Positions 14,732 to 17,729 of a stretch of DNA of 17,729 bases are shown one piece after another (the stretch's first letter is position 1; every line of letters begins with the position of its first letter). A model generated the notes under the pieces. That model was given only the letters and a program-made list of their open reading frames with translations. It did no database searches and was not told the DNA's origin. Source of the stretch: JBCDAP01 sp038747915. GTDB lineage: Bacteria; Planctomycetota; Phycisphaerae; Phycisphaerales; UBA1924. The DNA lies in NCBI GenBank assembly GCA_038747915.1, contig JBCDJJ010000075.1, forward strand, positions 1-17,729, in the 5' to 3' direction. Both the position numbers and the translations under genes were made by a program.

Positions 14732-15727
14732 ATGCCGCGCCCCGTCACCATGTTCACCGGGCAATGGGCCGATCTGCCCCGCGCCCACCTTCTCCCCCTG
14801 ATCGCCGACATGGGCTACGACGGCGTCGAGCTCGCGTGCTGGGGCGACCACTTCAACGTCACCGAGGCCCTCGAGGACGACACCTACTGCGCACGGCTCC
14901 GCGACGAGCTCGCGGCGCACGAGCTGGAGTGCCACGCGATCTCGAACCACCTCGTCGGCCAGGCGGTGTGCGACCCGATCGACGAGCGGCACAAGGCGAT
15001 CTTGCCCGACCACGTGTGGGGCGATGGCGATCCGGATGGCGTGAACGAGCGGGCGGCGGAGGAACTCTCGCGGACCGCGGAGGCCGCTGCCGCGTTCGGC
15101 GTGGATGTGGTGCCCGGCTTCACCGGCTCGCCGATCTGGCACATGCTGTACTTCTTCCCGCCGACGTCCGACGAGCAAGTCGACGCGGGCTACCGCGCCT
15201 TCGCCGAGCGGTTCACGCCGATCCTCGACCGCTTCCGTGCCGCGAACGTCCGCTTCGCCCTTGAGGTACACCCCACGGAGATCGCCTACGACATCCACAC
15301 CACCCGCCGCGCGCTCGATGCGCTCGATCACCACCCGGCCTTCGGCTTCAACTACGACCCCTCGCACCTGATCTGGCAGGGGATCGACCCGGTGAAGTTC
15401 ATCGATGTCTTCGCGGATCGCATCTTCCATGTGCACATGAAAGATGCTGCCCGTACGAACGACCCCGAGGCCTCGATCCTCGCAAGCCACCTGGGCTTCG
15501 GCGACCATCGCCGCGGGTGGGACTTCCGCTCGGTCGGCCGCGGCGAGGTGGACTTCGACGCGATCATCCGCGCCCTCAACCGCATCCGGTACGACGGCCC
15601 GCTGAGCGTGGAATGGGAAGACTCCGCGATGGACCGCGAGCACGGCGCGACCGAATCGTGCGAGTACGTCCGGAGCGTCGACTTCCCAGCGGCTGAAGGA
15701 GCATTCGACGCCGCGTTCGCGGAGTAA
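14732..15727 (+). CDS. Sugar phosphate isomerase/epimerase-like TIM-barrel protein
   Basis: The protein has 331 residues of the xylose isomerase-like/AP endonuclease 2 TIM-barrel superfamily. It opens with MFTGQWADLP and GYDGVELACWGDHF (E33). Likely metal ligands are visible in order: E178 in ALEVHPTE, D209 and H212 in NYDPSHLIW, H233/H235 in HVHMKD, and E294 in SVEWED. Such proteins isomerise or epimerise sugars, inositols or hydroxypyruvate-type substrates in the cytoplasm. The substrate cannot be assigned because no inositol or sugar catabolic genes are next to it. The start is well supported by GAGGAGG at 14717-14723, eight bases before the ATG. There is no signal peptide. A palindromic element follows the stop. 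Confidence 0.9.
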   Translation: MPRPVTMFTGQWADLPRAHLLPLIADMGYDGVELACWGDHFNVTEALEDDTYCARLRDELAAHELECHAISNHLVGQAVCDPIDERHKAILPDHVWGDGDPDGVNERAAEELSRTAEAAAAFGVDVVPGFTGSPIWHMLYFFPPTSDEQVDAGYRAFAERFTPILDRFRAANVRFALEVHPTEIAYDIHTTRRALDALDHHPAFGFNYDPSHLIWQGIDPVKFIDVFADRIFHVHMKDAARTNDPEASILASHLGFGDHRRGWDFRSVGRGEVDFDAIIRALNRIRYDGPLSVEWEDSAMDREHGATESCEYVRSVDFPAAEGAFDAAFAE

Positions 15728-15749
15728 CGCGTTCACTGGTTGAGGGTGC

Positions 15750-15772
15750 CACTGGTGGCTTGCCCACCAGTG
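15750..15772. repeat. perfect 9-bp palindromic hairpin after the TIM-barrel gene
   Basis: CACTGGTGG (15750-15758) and CCACCAGTG (15764-15772) form a perfect stem around a CTTGC loop, 22 bp after the stop at 15727. No T-tract follows. It resembles short palindromes scattered between genes in planctomycete genomes (from memory, not checked) and may also stall transcription. The rest of the 15728-15868 gap shows nothing else clear. Confidence 0.7.
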
Positions 15773-15868
15773 TGATAGCCGCGCATTGACGAACCGTCGC
15801 AGAGCAAGGATGTCGCTTCAGTCTGTGAACGAGGTTCTGACGACTCAACCCAACGAATGGGGGACGCA

Positions 15869-17005
15869 ATGGGAAACCCAGCCCATCCTGGTGTGCAGCT
15901 GACCGCCTGCGTGTGCCTGCTGGCCAGTGTGACCGCACAGCCGCTCGCCGAAACACCAGCTGCGTCGACCAGCTCATCGCTCGACGGCGCCGCCGTGCTC
16001 CGCATCATGCCTCACTCCAACGATGTGCAGCAGTCGAACTTCGGCAGCAACTCCTTCACGATCACCAACACGGGGCAAAAGGACATCGCCGAGGTCGTCA
16101 TCGACGTCACCACCTCGCTCTACCCCGATGCGGTCTTCGACCCCGAAGGGCTGGCCGGGGACAGCGTCGCCAAGCCGCTGAACCTCGACACCCGGGGCCA
16201 GACCGGCGTCCTCGATATCGGCGGCCGGGGCGGGAGCGCGTACCTCGGCCCCGGCGGCGCCACTGGGTACGACGGGCTCAGGCTTGTGTTCGACCCGAAC
16301 GCCGAAGGCGGGTTCAACCCCGGCGAGACCGTCGGGTTCTCGATCGACATGGACCCCAACTCGATCGCGGGCACCAACAAGGGCCCGCTCGACAACGGCA
16401 CGCACCCGTGGTGGGATGTCGGCGGCGTGTCCGGGGCCGAACTCATCGGCTCACGGTTCACCGTCACCTTCGCCGATGGTTCGACCGCCACCGGCCAACT
16501 GCACAGCACCGCAACCCAGGCGGGCTCGCACGCCCTCGCCTCGCAGGCATCACCAAATCTTGCTCTCTACGTCTCCGCCAACGGCCTCGGCCCGGGCGGC
16601 GTGGGCACGTACACGCACGAGCGCAACCGCGTGATCCTCCGTGGACCCGCGGGACACACCGCACGCGTCGTGGTCACCCACGGCTTCATTCAGCCCGTCA
16701 CGGCCTACAACGATGCGCTGCGACGCCAACTCGACACGCTCGCCAACGCCAGCTTCCCCGCGAACAACGCGGTTGGCTTCCAAACCGTCGATGTGCGGCT
16801 CACCGGCGACAACCAGGACATCGCCGCCCGCCTGCGCTTCACCGGCGTGCCCGGCTACGACTTCACCGCCAGGTCCAACCACCCATTCAGCATCGACCAC
16901 GACAAGCTTCCCGTCGGCATCGTCGCGGCGATCGTCGACCCAGACAACGAGCACCTCCCCATCGGCCCGGTCACGCCACCGATCTACTTGACACTCGAGC
17001 CCTGA
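15869..17005 (+). CDS. Predicted secreted protein of unknown function, beta-rich
   Basis: The protein has 378 residues. I prefer the ATG at 15869 over the one at 15857 because GGGGGA lies just before it. The N-terminus has a modest hydrophobic stretch (VQLTACVCLLASVTA) followed by a Ser/Thr-rich linker, suggesting export by a signal peptide, though its basic region is weak. Residues ~45-215 form a module with SFTITNTGQKDIAEVVIDVT, VFDPEGLAGDSVAK, GFNPGETVGFSIDMDPNSIAG and FTVTFADGSTATGQL. I recall similar modules in exported proteins of planctomycetes and other environmental bacteria, but cannot name the family. A second beta-rich part (about 230-378) includes VRLTGDNQDIAARLRFTGVPG and ends in YLTLEP. 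No catalytic motif, sortase signal or dockerin is visible. It may bind carbohydrate or another surface ligand; that is inference. Confidence 0.8.
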   Translation: MGNPAHPGVQLTACVCLLASVTAQPLAETPAASTSSSLDGAAVLRIMPHSNDVQQSNFGSNSFTITNTGQKDIAEVVIDVTTSLYPDAVFDPEGLAGDSVAKPLNLDTRGQTGVLDIGGRGGSAYLGPGGATGYDGLRLVFDPNAEGGFNPGETVGFSIDMDPNSIAGTNKGPLDNGTHPWWDVGGVSGAELIGSRFTVTFADGSTATGQLHSTATQAGSHALASQASPNLALYVSANGLGPGGVGTYTHERNRVILRGPAGHTARVVVTHGFIQPVTAYNDALRRQLDTLANASFPANNAVGFQTVDVRLTGDNQDIAARLRFTGVPGYDFTARSNHPFSIDHDKLPVGIVAAIVDPDNEHLPIGPVTPPIYLTLEP

Positions 17006-17283
17006 CCGCCGAGCAGGATCCATCGATCGCGCTTCACACCGCCGCCCGTCGTGAGGATCGCGCTTCTCAGACCGGTGGTGGGAGCGTCTCGCTCCCGCGA
17101 ACAATCGCCAAGCATTCGACCACTCCTCACGGGTAGAGCAGCACCGACCCCACGACACCCAGTTGCTGGTCCTGGCTATTGATCGACGAGCACTCCGCTG
17201 TCATCACAGATACTCAAAATCCAGGTGATGAGAACATGGATTCGGCCTGTATCGGGGCGTGAGCGCTCTCCTGGCGAGTGCGG
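17006..17283. other. intergenic region between convergent genes; no gene seen
   Basis: This 278-bp gap holds palindromic repeat copy 3 (17074-17102) and a weak inverted repeat, TCATCAC (17201-17207) with GTGATGA (17225-17231), loop 17 nt, which could end squalene-hopene cyclase transcription. No ORF with family features and no clear promoter were seen. Confidence 0.6.
17074..17102 (+). repeat. 29-bp palindromic interspersed repeat, copy 3
   Basis: The unit starts GGTGGTGGGAGCG, continues TCTCGCTCCCGCG and ends AAC. It contains the perfect hairpin GGGAGCG-tct-CGCTCCC (17080-17096). It lies 69 bp after the secreted-protein stop. Confidence 0.8.
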
Positions 17284-17661
17284 CTACCGGCTTGCTGTCA
17301 GCCGCCTCCACCGCGCGAGCGCCATCAGCGGGAAGTAGTGCCGGTACAGGTGGTACCGCAGGTAGAACACCCGGGGGAACCCGCTCCCGGTGAACTGGTC
17401 TTCCTGCCACGAACCCGCGGGCTCGTCGAGGGGGTGCTCGGGGAAGCGGGCGGGGATGTGCTGCGTGAGCTGCGTCTGGCAGAGCCACGCGATGCCGCGC
17501 TCGACCGCGGGGTCGTGCGGGCCCGCGATCGCCATGAGCGAGGTGACCGCCCAGGCGGTCTGGCTCGCGGTCTCGGCGCCCGCGATGAAACCCGCGGATC
17601 CGTCTCGGGTGGGTGGGGGTGGCGCGCTGGTCCGCGGGGTGGCGCCCCCGGGGCGGTTGTG
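17284..17661 (-). CDS. shc: Squalene-hopene cyclase, C-terminal fragment
   Basis: Squalene-hopene cyclase folds squalene into hopene for hopanoid lipids at the membrane. Only the C-terminus is present. Family features are ASQTAWAV, the RGIAWLCQTQ repeat segment, GSWQEDQFTGSGFPRVFYL and RYHLYRHYFPLMALARW, ending 6 residues later at the TAG at 17284-17286. Convincing similarity runs from about 17604 down to 17284. Further upstream the frame stays open only to a TAA at 17662-17664 and turns into Pro-rich sequence unlike the family. No start codon can be assigned: an internal Met at 17535 is well inside the domain. The gene is either broken here or, more likely, disturbed by poor sequence at the end of the assembled piece. 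Confidence 0.88.
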   Translation of the reverse strand, partial: HNRPGGATPRTSAPPPPTRDGSAGFIAGAETASQTAWAVTSLMAIAGPHDPAVERGIAWLCQTQLTQHIPARFPEHPLDEPAGSWQEDQFTGSGFPRVFYLRYHLYRHYFPLMALARWRRLTASR

Positions 17662-17729
17662 TTAGTGGTCCGGGTCGTGGGGGTTCGGAAGATATAGGGC
17701 GGGGGGGTTCGAGTTGGCGGGCTAAACCC
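17605..17729. other. G-rich degenerate end of the window, probable low-quality contig edge
   Basis: The last ~125 bp contain runs such as GGGTGGGTGGGGGTGG and GGGCGGGGGGGTTCG. They no longer encode squalene-hopene cyclase in any one frame, although the gene should continue here. This fits assembly or sequencing error at a contig end better than a biological boundary. Confidence 0.55.

Noticed and set aside
14384..15736. 450-codon minus-strand ORF antisense to the TIM-barrel gene
   Set aside because: The plus strand has a strong Shine-Dalgarno and the full metal-ligand pattern; the antisense frame has no motif.
17204..17488. 94-codon minus-strand ORF overlapping the cyclase end
   Set aside because: It is a different frame of the squalene-hopene cyclase region, Arg/Pro/Ala-rich and without motifs; the cyclase frame is unambiguous.

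Overview
The window looks like an ordinary chromosomal segment of a GC-rich planctomycete, most plausibly of the class Phycisphaerae. The reasons are the high-GC Asp/Glu/Ala/Arg-biased coding, a secreted FG-GAP/ASPIC-UnbV protein ending in a dockerin-like duplicated Asp-rich module, the C-terminus of a squalene-hopene cyclase, many starts without a clear Shine-Dalgarno sequence, and short interspersed palindromes between genes. Taxonomy is inferred from gene content only. No rRNA, CRISPR array, transposase, integrase or phage gene was seen. Layout: a 5'-truncated FtsK DNA translocase with a very long acidic tail (+, to 3155) converges on a secreted FG-GAP/ASPIC/dockerin-like protein (-, 3168-5060). 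Then come a glycerophosphodiester phosphodiesterase (-) and two exonuclease III-family genes in divergent orientation (6224-6991 - and 7071-7889 +). A structured intergenic region (7890-8051) separates these from a four-gene minus-strand operon read from 11963 down to 8052. Its order is TyrA-type prephenate dehydrogenase, membrane-anchored dual-specificity/tyrosine phosphatase, GT39/ArnT-like glycosyltransferase, and a polytopic membrane protein of possible UbiA fold. Each neighbouring pair overlaps by ATGA, so translation is probably coupled. An NAD-dependent sugar epimerase (12122-13168, -) and tRNA-Cys(GCA) (-) follow. The right part is plus-strand: a small GroES-like protein, a Bax inhibitor-1/YccA-family membrane protein, a TIM-barrel sugar phosphate isomerase/epimerase-like protein and a secreted protein of unknown role. 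The window ends in the last ~110 codons of squalene-hopene cyclase (-), whose frame breaks in G-rich, degenerate-looking sequence that is probably an assembly end. How the genes work together: only the tyrA-phosphatase-GT39-membrane block is convincingly an operon. The glycosyltransferase, possible UbiA-like protein and sugar epimerase suggest polyprenyl-linked glycoconjugate work at the membrane, but this is inference. The two ExoIII-family enzymes suggest paired AP-site/3'-end repair functions. The most unusual non-coding signals are a 29-bp palindromic repeat in three copies (two as a facing pair upstream of tyrA, one near 17.09 kb), mutually exclusive hairpins at 7933-8019, and tandem hairpins abutting the start codon of the second exonuclease. 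I found no clear undescribed multi-gene system; the candidates below are mostly unusual details of known families.
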